Assembly: GCF_963931595.1 (NCBI RefSeq)
Contig: NZ_OZ007030.1
Location: 2,286,481-2,350,480, forward strand
From: an uncultured Subdoligranulum sp.
Lineage (GTDB): Bacteria > Bacillota > Clostridia > Oscillospirales > Ruminococcaceae
Direction: 5' to 3'
Length of the DNA: 64,000 nucleotides
Shown: positions 1 through 8,751 of the stretch, one piece after another
Layout of the letters: every line of letters begins with the position of its first letter
Numbering within the stretch: position 1 is the stretch's first letter
Translations under genes and position numbers: made by a program
The notes under the pieces: generated by a model
Database searches by the model: none
What the model saw: only the letters and a program-made list of their open reading frames with translations
Told to the model about the DNA's origin: nothing

Positions 1-2
1 CC

Positions 3-515
3 ACCCGCTACCGCGACTGCAAAGCACAGATGCCGCCCAAATCGGCCGTCGTCGAGGCGCTGAACCTCGCTTTCCCCACCATCCTGACTTCGGGCAGCAT
101 TCTGACGGCGGCGGCCTTCCTGATCGGCTGTATCACCACCCAGCCCTACATTGCCGGCATCGGCGAATGCCTGTGCCGCGGCACCCTGCTCTCGCTGTTC
201 CTGGTCCTGTTCATTCTGCCGCAGATCCTGGTGCCGGGGGACTCCATCGTGGAGCGTACCCGCTTCGCTCTGCAACTGCCCACGCCCCGCAGGCAGGAGA
301 TCCACGGTGCCGTACGGGTGGACGGCCGGGTGCGGGGATACGTTCACGGGTATGTGGACGGCACCCTGCACGGCACCATCCGCGGCGACGCCACCTTGCA
401 GGTGGCTGCCGGAAAGATGGGCACACTGCCACCCAAAATCGACCTTCCGCCCGAACCGCAGCCCACGCCAAGCCCTGATGTACAGGAGGAACCGTCCGAT
501 GAAACAACCGATTAA
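3..515 (+). CDS. C-terminal end of an MMPL/RND-superfamily membrane protein (5' end outside window)
   Basis: Open from the window edge to a TAA at 513-515, so only about 170 C-terminal residues are present. Two hydrophobic segments (PTILTSGSILTAAAFLIGCI and GTLLSLFLVLFILPQILV) have the small-residue-rich, proline-ended form of the last helices of Gram-positive MMPL transporters, and VVEALNLAFPTILTSG resembles their loop before the penultimate helix. A soluble tail with alternating V-x-G-x-V repeats and a Pro/Glu-rich end follows. Family knowledge suggests export of lipids or peptides, but the substrate cannot be told. The next gene begins inside its last codons (ATG at 499), which indicates co-transcription. 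Confidence 0.6.
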   Translation, partial: TRYRDCKAQMPPKSAVVEALNLAFPTILTSGSILTAAAFLIGCITTQPYIAGIGECLCRGTLLSLFLVLFILPQILVPGDSIVERTRFALQLPTPRRQEIHGAVRVDGRVRGYVHGYVDGTLHGTIRGDATLQVAAGKMGTLPPKIDLPPEPQPTPSPDVQEEPSDETTD

Positions 516-3500
516 ACGACCGCCCTGCTGCTGACAGCCGTATGGGTGCTTGGCGCCGCTCTCCCGGCCCTGGCGGAAGAAACCGGCACAGCCAACGGCG
601 AAATCATCTCCATAGCCACCACAGCCGATCTGCTGGCACTGCAAAACCGCTGTATTGTGGACACCGCCACCCAAAACCTGACCGTACAGCTGCAGGCCGA
701 CCTGGACCTGAGCGGCTGCGCTTTTACCGGTCTGCCGGTGTTCAGCGGCCATTTTGACGGGCAGGGGCACACCATCTCTGGCCTGGCGCTGGCCGACGGC
801 AGCAGCGTGCAAGGGTTCTTTCGCTACCTGGAAGCGACCGCCGTGGTGGAGGATCTGCACCTGCAAGGGAGCGTCGGCGGGTCAGACGCCACCGTTCAGG
901 GCCTGCTGGCAGGGGAAAACCGTGGCCTTGTGCGCGGATGCAGCGCATCCGGCCAGGCAGAAGCCGCCCAGGAAGCCGGCGGTCTGGTGGGCCGCAACGA
1001 AAGCAGCGGACAGATCGTCAACTGCCGCAGCACCGCCACCGTGCAGGCCGACCGCATGGCGGGCGGCGTGGCCGGGCAGAACCGGGGCAGTATCGTGCGC
1101 TGCCGGAACGACGGCGACATCAACACTGCCCTGACCGACGCCTCCGGCAGTCTGCTGGGCGTCAGCCTGTCCGGGGAGGACGGCGCCTCGCTGGCCTCCG
1201 TCAGCGACATCGGCGGCATTGCCGGGCGCTCCAGCGGTATTTTACAGAGCTGTGAGAACACCGGCGCTGTCGGTTACGCCAGTGTAGGCAGCAACGTGGG
1301 CGGGATCGTTGGCCGTACTTCCGGCTATCTGGACGGCTGCACCAACAGCGGCACGGTCCAGGGCAGCCAGGAGGTGGGCGGTGTGGCCGGTCAGCTGGAG
1401 CCGGTGCTGGCCCTGCAATATGACGGCGGCAGGCTGGACGATCTGTACAGCGAGCTGGATGCCCTGCAAGGCGAGATGGATACCCTCCTCACCCACACGG
1501 ACACAGGCGGGGACAGCATTTCCGCAGCACTTTCCGCCCTGACCGATGCCACCCGCACCGCCAAGGACAGCACCGGCGCCCTGGCGGACGGCATGGTCAA
1601 CTGGGCAGACAACGGGATCGCAGCGGTCAACAGTACGGCCAGCCGCTTTTCCTGGGCCATCGATCAGCTGGGCCCGGTGTTGGATTCGGTGGGCACGGCA
1701 CTGGCACAGGCGGATGCCGCCGGAGCCGCACTGGAACAACTTTTACAGGACGCCTCCCTTGCAGCGGGATGGAGCGAGGACGCCAAGGCACAATGGCAAA
1801 CAGCTGTCGAAGCCTTTGCCGTTGCCCGCAGCCGGGCCCATGACGCGCTGGAGCAGGCCCATGACGCGCTGGAGCAGGCCCATGCCGCGTTGCAAGCCCG
1901 GCAGGCCGCTTTGGGTGACGATGAAGCCAGCAGCACAGCCTGGGCCCGGCTGGCCGAAGCGCTGAACACGCTGCAAACCGCCGCCAGGCAGGTGCAGGAT
2001 GCCGCCGATGCCCTGGAAGAGCTGCTTGACAACCTGGGGTCGGCTACCGAGCCGGCCGACCGTCCTCAGGAGCTGGAAAACCTGTACCAGGCGCTGCTTT
2101 CCTGCCAGCAGGCGCGCAATACCATGCTGGAAGCCCGCGACACCATCCGCAGCCAACTGGAAAGCGACGCCCCCGACCTGAACACATTGCTGACAGCGGC
2201 GGAGGATGGCCTTCAGGCCGCAGCACAGGCAGCCTCCGCCACCCAGGAGTTGCTGACCGCATTGGACACACTGGCCGACAGCCTTACCCCCGACGAGACA
2301 GAAGCCTTGCGCGCCCAGATCGAAGCCCTGCAAACAGAGACGGAAGCGTTTCGCACTGCGTTGGAACAGGTACACGCCGCCGTCAAAGCTCTGCAAGATC
2401 AGATACAAGGGTCAGAGAGCGAGATATCTGCCGCCTGGGATGAGCTGCGCGCTGCGGCAGAACAGCTCTATGCCGCCGGCGACGATCTGAACACCGGTCT
2501 GGATGCCCTGTCCGCCGCGGCAGATGCCTTACAGCCGGCATTTTCCGCTGGAAGCGAAACGCTGCCCGCCGACCTGGCCGCGCTGAAAGCATCGCTGCAA
2601 ACCGCTTCGCAAGCGCTGCAAAGCGCCGTGAGCGGCATCGGGACGGTCACTGCGGGCCTGGCCGGACAACCGGTGGTTTCGGTCCCCAGCCTGGACAGCG
2701 CCGTGGGCGAGCAAAGCGACGCACTGAACGACTCCCTGGACAGGCTGCTGGACGGCTTTGACACGCTGAACATCGCCGTCAGCGCGGCAGGAGATACCCT
2801 GACCTGCGATCTGCGCGCCGTCAATGACCGGCTGGGGCGGGTCGTCAGCGCTGTGCGTGCGCTGACCGCTTCCCCGGACGCGGGCGGGAGCGATACGATC
2901 TTTGCGGATGTCTCCCGGGATCAGGCCGAACAGCGGCTGCAGGAGCAGGGAGACGGCTGCCTGGTCAATGCTGCCAATACCGGCGAGGTGAAGGGTGACA
3001 GCCGTGCAGGCGGCATTGTGGGCAGCCTGGCAAACGAGCTGGACACCGATCCCGCCGCCCACTGACAGCAGCAGGGCGATGGCAGCACCCTTTCCGCCGA
3101 GGTGCAGCTGTGCCTGATCGTGCTGGACTGCCGCAACAGCGGCACCGTCACCGCCAGGAAAGCGGAGGCGGGCGGTATCGCCGGAAGGATGGATTTTGGC
3201 TACACTGCCGATTGCGAAAACACCGGTGACGTGACCGGTGCCAGCCAGGTGGGCGGCGTTGCCGGGAGTAGCGCGGGGGTCCTGGAAAGCTGTTGGGTCC
3301 GCTGTGCGTTGACCGGCAGTGAAGAGGTAGGCGGCGTCGCCGGGTACAGCGGCGAGACACCGCAAGTTCTGGTGGATGGAAGCTTCAGCCCACAGGCCAA
3401 AGTCACGGTCACCACCGCCGAAACCAGCTTTTCCGACGCCGACGGGCGGACCCACAGCGGCCTCGCCTATACGATCACCGTCACCGATCCGGTATTCGGC

Positions 3501-3791
3501 GCGCCGGACTGCACTGTACACTTCCGCAAGCCCAACACCGCCGCCCGATACACCCTCTGGATACAGCAGGACGATACCTGGATCGAACAAAGGCCTCAGG
3601 TGGACGGCAGCTATCTTCTGATCCAATGTCCCGGTGGACAGATCACCTTCGTTGCAGAAGAAACCACGGCTAATGTCTGGCTGGTGTTCTTGATTGCTGC
3701 GGGCGTGCTGTTGGCAGCGGCAGTGTTCGTGATCCTCTGGCGCAGACATACCCGAAAGCCACACCATACCCCGCCCAAAGCCGAAAACTGA
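499..3791 (+). pseudogene. Surface protein with GLUG-like repeats, coiled coil and C-terminal anchor, broken by a frameshift and an in-frame TGA
   Basis: An ATG at 499 behind AGGAGGAACC starts MKQPIK and then meets a stop at 532. Adding one base near 519 continues the reading as TALLLTAVWVLGAALPALA, a typical signal peptide, in the frame that then stays open from about 519 to 3063. GLUG-like segments (GG-hydrophobic-G, N-x-G-x-V) occupy about the first 280 residues and the last third; between them is a long Ala/Leu/Glu/Gln-rich coiled coil with 21-nt tandem repeats. At 3063-3065 a TGA interrupts the same frame, which then runs on to 3791 through more GLUG-like repeats, a transmembrane helix (VWLVFLIAAGVLLAAAVFVILW) and a basic tail. 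Both halves are otherwise intact, so this is one roughly 1,100-residue gene with two lesions, or two sequencing errors. Confidence 0.75.
1839..1901 (+). repeat. 21-bp tandem repeat inside the coiled coil
   Basis: Two exact 21-nt units (CATGACGCGCTGGAGCAGGCC at 1839-1859 and 1860-1880) and a third, diverged unit encode tandem heptads H-D-A-L-E-Q-A. A heptad-length repeat fits coiled-coil expansion and could vary between strains by slippage. Confidence 0.85.
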
Positions 3792-3881
3792 CCGGCGCGA
3801 GGGGCGACAGTATAAGCCAACACCTACCACTCGCACAAGTACAGCTCTTGTTTCTTTTGCATTCTCATCGTTTTTTCATGG

Positions 3882-3899
3882 CAGAAGGTCACCCTTCTG
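3882..3899. terminator. Possible weak terminator hairpin between convergent genes
   Basis: CAGAAGG and CCTTCTG form a 7-bp stem around TCAC. It lies between the plus-strand surface gene (ending 3791) and the minus-strand operon (ending 3919). The T-runs on both sides are imperfect, so this is only a candidate. Confidence 0.35.
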
Positions 3900-3918
3900 T
3901 CATTTTAGTTTCCACTCC

Positions 3919-4935
3919 TCAAACAGCCGTTGTCCCTCTTCCGACTGGTAAAACGCCTGGCGCAAACAGCCCCAGCAGCAGCGCCCCTGCCAACAGCCCC
4001 AGCAGGCAGCCGCCGAACGCAAGTATTTGGGTGCCGAGCAGTTGATCCCGAACCGAATTTGTCAAGGATACAAATGCCATCAGGCTTTGCTTAGCAAGAT
4101 TGCCCAAGTCCATCCAGAAATTCATATCCGACCATCGGCTGGGAACCAGCCAGCGAGGCAAAGCGGCCAAAAGATCCGGCAGTGCCAGTGCTGCCATCAG
4201 AAGCAGCGCGAATCCGGCCACCTGACGCCCCATCTTTCCAAGAGGGGCCAGTCTCCACAGCTGATGCAGGAAGAGCAGTGCAGCAATCACTAATGGTATC
4301 CATGCGACCGCATTTATGATCTGACGCAATGTGCCAGTGGGCAGCAGCTCTGCGTCGTTTTCCGAAAGTCCGGCACTTTGCAGAAGATTCTGTATTGTTC
4401 CGCGGGGGTTGCTTCCGTTCGCGATTTCCAGGGAAGCGGCTGTATACCCAGCATCTGAGGCAGTCACATCCGGGCAGATCAGAAAATATTCTTTTCCTTC
4501 CACCACACCGGTGACACGACGTTTTTCTCCCTTCACCATCAGCTCCAATCCTGTCACTTCACGACTTCCAAAAAGTGCATCGGCCAGACCGGCACTGACC
4601 GCACATCCATCCCACTGGCCTGCCCCCGGTGTGCTCCCGTACAGACAGGCCGCCGGCAAGCAGAGGGTCGGGCTGCCATACACAGAAATGCATTGTGCCG
4701 CAGAACTTCGTTCCAAATCCGTTGTAACTGTTTCTGAATCTTCTTTCCAGAGTGCGAGATTGAGGCCGAGATCTTCTGCTGCCTTGCTGAGTGAGTCGGC
4801 TTGCAAAACAGAGAGCGGCTCTTCAAAGCGCAGCTCATATCCATTCGCGGGAAGATCTGCCGCTAAAACAAACAGTTCCCCCACTGCGAGTGCAATCAAC
4901 GCCCACCCCAATATCGTGAATATCCGTTTTTTCAT
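3919..4935 (-). CDS. MacB/FtsX-like membrane protein without its own ATPase
   Basis: 338 residues from the ATG at 4935, which overlaps the stop of the preceding adaptor gene (ATGA). An N-terminal helix (MKKRIFTILGWALIALAVGELFVLA) is followed by about 200 extracytoplasmic residues and then about four helices. The stretch VSAGLADALFGSREVTG, followed by GEKRRVTGVV, matches the core motif of the MacB/FtsX periplasmic domain (vS..lA..lfG...vG..l......vvGV). Such proteins normally pair with an ABC ATPase, but none is encoded here. It is last in the operon, behind an HlyD-like adaptor, the usual partner of MacB-type permeases. Substrate unknown. Confidence 0.6.
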   Translation of the reverse strand: MKKRIFTILGWALIALAVGELFVLAADLPANGYELRFEEPLSVLQADSLSKAAEDLGLNLALWKEDSETVTTDLERSSAAQCISVYGSPTLCLPAACLYGSTPGAGQWDGCAVSAGLADALFGSREVTGLELMVKGEKRRVTGVVEGKEYFLICPDVTASDAGYTAASLEIANGSNPRGTIQNLLQSAGLSENDAELLPTGTLRQIINAVAWIPLVIAALLFLHQLWRLAPLGKMGRQVAGFALLLMAALALPDLLAALPRWLVPSRWSDMNFWMDLGNLAKQSLMAFVSLTNSVRDQLLGTQILAFGGCLLGLLAGALLLGLFAPGVLPVGRGTTAV

Positions 4936-6383
4936 GATGCCACCCGAACCCAGGCACCTTCCGAGAGCGGTTTGTCCGCACCGGTGACCACCTGTCCGCT
5001 GATGCTGCCGGAAACAGCAGCCATACCATCCCCCTGTGCCTCCACCGTTACCGGCAGACGAATCAGTACATTCTGTATACCCAACAGCGTGGCTCTCTCT
5101 TCCACCAGGTAGACAAACATACCAGAGCTGTCTGTTTGAATGGCGGTGGCCGGCAGGCATTGTTCGTACTGTCCTGCGTTCAGTTTGATTTCCACCGTGG
5201 CACTTCCCGCCTTCCAATCGCCGGAGTGTAACATAGCGGTAATTTGTATACTTCCCTCTTCCGATGGATCGGACAAAGCCGTAATGGTTGTCTGCATAGA
5301 CTGGCTTCCTTGCTTCACAGTGACCTGTGTTCCCACCGTGGCAAGGCGGGCCGACGCCTGCTCCAAAGAAAAGGTCAGTACACTGGCAGCGTTCCGATCC
5401 GCGAGAAGTCCTGCCACGGACGTACTGTTTTGCCCTGCCTCAAGATTCAGTTGGGTGAGTGTTCCATCTTCAGGAGCGGAAAGAACACAATCCGCCGCTT
5501 TCAATGACTGCAGGGCCGATAATTCCGCGCGTGCAATATCCAGTTGTGCTTGCGTCACCGTAGCCTGTGCCTGATTTGCCTCATTTGTCTTGGCAACATC
5601 CTCCGCGGACTGGCTATACGTATGTGCAGCGCTGTTGCGGGCATCCTCATAACTTTGGGCAGTGTCTGTTGCTGCCTCGTTGGCGTCTTCAGCATTTTTT
5701 TGCGCTGCGGCAAGGGCCGATTCGGCAGCATCCAGCGCGGCTTTGGCTTCTGCAATTTTCTGCTGCCGCTCTGCCTCTGCACTTTCGGGAGTAGCCACAG
5801 GCTGGTTCTGCAGGGCATTCAGGGCATTTTGGGCGGCATCCCGCTGCTGCCGCGCTTTTTCAATCGCATCTTCACCGTCCCGCCATGTTTTCTGTGCATC
5901 GGAATAGGCCCGTTCCAGCTGCTGTTGGGCTTGCTGGAGCGCAAAACCATCTGCTTCCTCCGGATCGGAGAGTTGCCTGGCGGAGACCTCCAGCTGTTGT
6001 ACCTGGGCCTGTTTGGTTGCCAATGCCTGCGCCAGGGAGACCTCATCAAATCGGGCAATGGCATCTCCTTTTGAAAGGGTCTGCCCTGTTGTGGCCGTTA
6101 CCTGTGCCACCAACAGACCTTCCGGGACAGTAAGAGGTGTACCTCCCTGCACAGAAATGGTCCCTGATGCCGTACTGCTTTGGGTGATGGAGCCTGCACT
6201 TGCCTGTCCCAAAGTCACTTTGGGCATACTGGCTCCGGCGATCCCCCGCGCTGTAAGTGTAAGGATGAGCATAACGGCAAAGAATCTGACCACCGTACCG
6301 AGGCGCCCGGCTTGCTTGGGATCGCTGTTCTTCCACGCGGCGAACGCGGTGCGGATACGATAGAACGGAAATCGAAACTTCAT
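4932..6383 (-). CDS. HlyD/MacA-like periplasmic adaptor (membrane fusion) protein
   Basis: 483 residues from ATG 6383 (MKFRFPFYRIRTAF). One N-terminal membrane anchor (about residues 28-45) precedes a lipoyl-like half (SGTISVQGGTPLTVPEG, then TGQTLSKGDAIARFD), a long Ala/Gln/Glu coiled coil with alpha-hairpin character (about residues 100-270), the returning lipoyl half (APEDGTLTQLNLEAGQ) and beta-barrel/membrane-proximal domains. This domain order is characteristic of membrane fusion proteins. Translation is coupled to the MacB-like gene by a 4-nt overlap. Pairing with that gene suggests export or sensing at the envelope; the lack of a nearby MacB ATPase is unusual. Confidence 0.8.
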   Translation of the reverse strand: MKFRFPFYRIRTAFAAWKNSDPKQAGRLGTVVRFFAVMLILTLTARGIAGASMPKVTLGQASAGSITQSSTASGTISVQGGTPLTVPEGLLVAQVTATTGQTLSKGDAIARFDEVSLAQALATKQAQVQQLEVSARQLSDPEEADGFALQQAQQQLERAYSDAQKTWRDGEDAIEKARQQRDAAQNALNALQNQPVATPESAEAERQQKIAEAKAALDAAESALAAAQKNAEDANEAATDTAQSYEDARNSAAHTYSQSAEDVAKTNEANQAQATVTQAQLDIARAELSALQSLKAADCVLSAPEDGTLTQLNLEAGQNSTSVAGLLADRNAASVLTFSLEQASARLATVGTQVTVKQGSQSMQTTITALSDPSEEGSIQITAMLHSGDWKAGSATVEIKLNAGQYEQCLPATAIQTDSSGMFVYLVEERATLLGIQNVLIRLPVTVEAQGDGMAAVSGSISGQVVTGADKPLSEGAWVRVAS

Positions 6384-6409
6384 GGAAATATGTCCTTGCA
6401 ATCCTTGTA

Positions 6410-7273
6410 TTATTCTTTTAAGCCGCTTGCCTGAATTCCCAGTTCCAGGTATTGTTGCCCAAAGCGGAAAATCAGTACAGCAGGCGCCAACATAATCAGG
6501 CTGGCTGCCATGGCGGTGGCCAACGTCTGACCGTTGGCATCGTTGAAAGAGGCCAGATAGAGGGATAGCGGCCATCGGGACGGATCTTTCAAAAATGTCA
6601 TGGGCTGCTCGATGGCGTTCCAACCTTCCAGAAATGCCAGGACCAGCGCGGAAAGTATGCCCGGCATTCCCAAAGGCAGCCCGACGTGCCAGAATGTACG
6701 GAACGGGCCGGCGCCATCCAAAGCCGCAGCCTCCAGCAAAACCATGGGAACTGCGTCGAATCCCCGTGCCATAATGAATACGGTAAAGGCGGAAAAACAG
6801 CCAGGCAGAATCAACGCCCAGTGCGTATCCAGCAGCCCCAGCTTATGGAGTACCAGATAGTTGGGTACCATCGTGACCTGAAAAGGCAGCAGCATCAGGA
6901 TCATGTACAGGTTCCTGCAAATCCGGCGGCCACGAAACCGTAACCGGGACAGAGCCCAGGCTGCGGGGGTACAGAAGAGGAGCTGCCCCAGGAGCTGGGG
7001 AAACACCTGGATGCAGCTGTTCCAGAACATGGCAAAAAACGCAGGGGTATCCAGGAGCAGTTCCACCATGGGCTGCAGGGTAGGCCAACTGGGCAGAAGT
7101 TGCCACCGCACCGCCTGGGCTGCGCCGTCGTGCAAAGCCGGGCCGATGGTAGCCGCCAGTTCATCCGCCGGGGTCAGCGCCCCAAAGAAGAGAAACCACA
7201 GCGGCCACCAAACGCTCAAGGCGATCCATCCCAGCGAAACCGTGAGCAGCGCACGGGTCACTGCGGGTTTCAC
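6410..7273 (-). CDS. Sugar-type ABC transporter permease, MalG/UgpE family
   Basis: 287 residues with about six membrane helices. The cytoplasmic EAA loop reads EAAALDGAGPFRTFWHVGLPL in essence, the site that contacts the ATPase in carbohydrate-type (CUT1) importers. The N-terminal extracellular loop is long (about residues 35-75), as in MalG relatives. It overlaps the upstream lipoprotein gene by 4 nt and lies 26 bp before the adaptor gene. No ATPase is encoded in the operon, so a shared MsmK-like ATPase elsewhere is the likely energiser (inference from CUT1 systems in Firmicutes). Confidence 0.85.
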   Translation of the reverse strand: MKPAVTRALLTVSLGWIALSVWWPLWFLFFGALTPADELAATIGPALHDGAAQAVRWQLLPSWPTLQPMVELLLDTPAFFAMFWNSCIQVFPQLLGQLLFCTPAAWALSRLRFRGRRICRNLYMILMLLPFQVTMVPNYLVLHKLGLLDTHWALILPGCFSAFTVFIMARGFDAVPMVLLEAAALDGAGPFRTFWHVGLPLGMPGILSALVLAFLEGWNAIEQPMTFLKDPSRWPLSLYLASFNDANGQTLATAMAASLIMLAPAVLIFRFGQQYLELGIQASGLKE

Positions 7274-7785
7274 GGGTTCAGAATGGCAACGGTATCCGCC
7301 GTGAAACCGCTGTCCGTATTGCTGCCGGTGATATACACAAAGGCCTTTGCCTGCACCATATCGGCGGAACCCTCCGCCTGACGGGAACTGCCATTTCCGT
7401 CTGCGTAAATGGCAATATACCGGGTATCATCGGTGCACGTCACGGAAAACACGGAGGAGGCAGTTCCCGCTTCCGCCATAACCGCTGCGCTGGCATCCGC
7501 ACCCTGGCGCCGGACAACCGTCGGAGAAAGGGTAAACCCTGTATCCGTCATTTCCACCACAACCCCGGAGTAATCAACCGAAGCCGGGTCAAAAAGGGAT
7601 TCTTCCACACCCTCGGAGGATTCCGCATCCGGTGCCGGGGTGATGATTGGCGTGGCTGTCGGTTGAGCCGTGCTTTCTGTGTGAGATGCGTCCGGCACCA
7701 AGGTGCTGTCGGAAGCAGCCCCACAGCCAGTCAGAAAGAATACGCAGGCAGCTGCAGTAATCACAAAAACAGAAAATGCCTTCAT
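7270..7785 (-). CDS. Small lipoprotein inserted between the two ABC permease genes
   Basis: ATG 7785 gives a 171-residue protein; a GTG one codon upstream is an alternative. The signal peptide ends in a lipobox (LTGC, Cys about 21), followed by a Ser/Thr/Pro/Glu-rich linker and a compact domain of about 100 residues with no family I recognise. It sits between the MalF-type and MalG-type genes and overlaps the latter by 4 nt. CUT1 operons do not usually carry an extra lipoprotein here, so it may be an accessory ligand-capture or scaffold component. That role is inferred from position only. Confidence 0.75.
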   Translation of the reverse strand: MKAFSVFVITAAACVFFLTGCGAASDSTLVPDASHTESTAQPTATPIITPAPDAESSEGVEESLFDPASVDYSGVVVEMTDTGFTLSPTVVRRQGADASAAVMAEAGTASSVFSVTCTDDTRYIAIYADGNGSSRQAEGSADMVQAKAFVYITGSNTDSGFTADTVAILNP

Positions 7786-7806
7786 CACAAATTCTCCTTT
7801 AGGGAA

Positions 7807-8748
7807 TTATTTGTCCCGGGTCCAGATCCGCTGCAAAGCCAGGATCAGGCCGGAAAGAGCCAGCGCCATGAGCACAGCGGCCGCGGTCAGGCGGGGCAGA
7901 TCCAGGGACAGAAACCAGTTGTTGAACAGATGCTGCAACAGATACATACTTTCGTGGGGGTAGTTTCCTCCCACCAGGAAAGCCTCGCGGAAAGCTTTGA
8001 AACTGTTAAGCAGACTCAGCACACTCACCAAAGTCAAGGTGGGCAGCAAGTTGGGCAGTGTGATGTAAAAAAACTTTTGCCAGGCATTGGCACCGTCGAC
8101 GGAAGCAGCCTCATACAGGTCAGTGGAAATCCCGTCCAGCCCTGCCAGCCAAAGGATCATGTCATAACCGGCATTTTTCCAGACGTAGGTAAACACCAAT
8201 ACCCAAAAGGCAGCCTCCGTGCCCATAAAATCTACTGCGTGCCCTCCCAAAGAGGAAATCAACCCATTCACCAGACCATTTTGGGCAAACAACACCTTCC
8301 ACAAAATCACGATGCTTGCCACGGGGATCGCCATGGGAAGGAGGAAACTGGTGCGGAACACTTTGCCGCGTCGGGTATCCTTGCCATTCCGTTGCTTGGC
8401 CACCGTCTGCACGCCCAGGGCCAGAAAAAGGCTGCACAACAGAAGGATCGGCACACAGGTGCAGAGGAATCGTACCGTATTGCGGGCTGCCAGTTGAAAG
8501 GCCGTGTTTTCCAGCACCGACTGATAATTGGCAAGACCCACAACCTTTTTCCCCAATGCATCGCAAAAGCTGCGCCGGACCGTTTCTGCAAAGGGGACCA
8601 ACATAAAGGCTGCGGTCCCCAGAAGGCTGGGCAGCAGGAACAAAATAGCGGCCGGGCCATCTGAATTGCGGCGGGATCCGGGCATGGTATGCCGCCATGT
8701 ATGCCTGTGGGGCGGCAAGGCGGGGAGATTGCTCGCAGATTTTTTCAT
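7807..8748 (-). CDS. Sugar-type ABC transporter permease, MalF/UgpA family
   Basis: 313 residues; ATG 8748 lies 3 bp after the stop of the solute-binding gene. About six helices begin at AAILFLLPSLLGTAAFML. The EAA loop is YEAASVDGANAWQKFFYITLP, and the NPxxW-like periplasmic motifs of CUT1 permeases are present in diverged form. It would form a heterodimer with the MalG-type protein at 6410. The N-terminal 25 residues are basic and His-rich and may be cytoplasmic. Confidence 0.85.
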   Translation of the reverse strand: MKKSASNLPALPPHRHTWRHTMPGSRRNSDGPAAILFLLPSLLGTAAFMLVPFAETVRRSFCDALGKKVVGLANYQSVLENTAFQLAARNTVRFLCTCVPILLLCSLFLALGVQTVAKQRNGKDTRRGKVFRTSFLLPMAIPVASIVILWKVLFAQNGLVNGLISSLGGHAVDFMGTEAAFWVLVFTYVWKNAGYDMILWLAGLDGISTDLYEAASVDGANAWQKFFYITLPNLLPTLTLVSVLSLLNSFKAFREAFLVGGNYPHESMYLLQHLFNNWFLSLDLPRLTAAAVLMALALSGLILALQRIWTRDK

Positions 8749-8751
8749 GGC

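Noticed and set aside
1839..1901. Short tandem repeats as a CRISPR array
   Set aside because: Units are contiguous 21-nt coding heptads without spacers. No other regularly spaced repeat was found in the window.
2529..3836. 435-codon minus-strand frame over the surface-protein gene
   Set aside because: The plus-strand frame carries recognisable GLUG-like repeats and a membrane anchor; the antisense frame has no domain or ribosome site.
4936..5217. N-terminal extension of the MacB-like protein to a start at 5217
   Set aside because: It lies inside the adaptor gene in another frame. The ATG at 4935 overlaps the adaptor stop and begins a normal membrane anchor.
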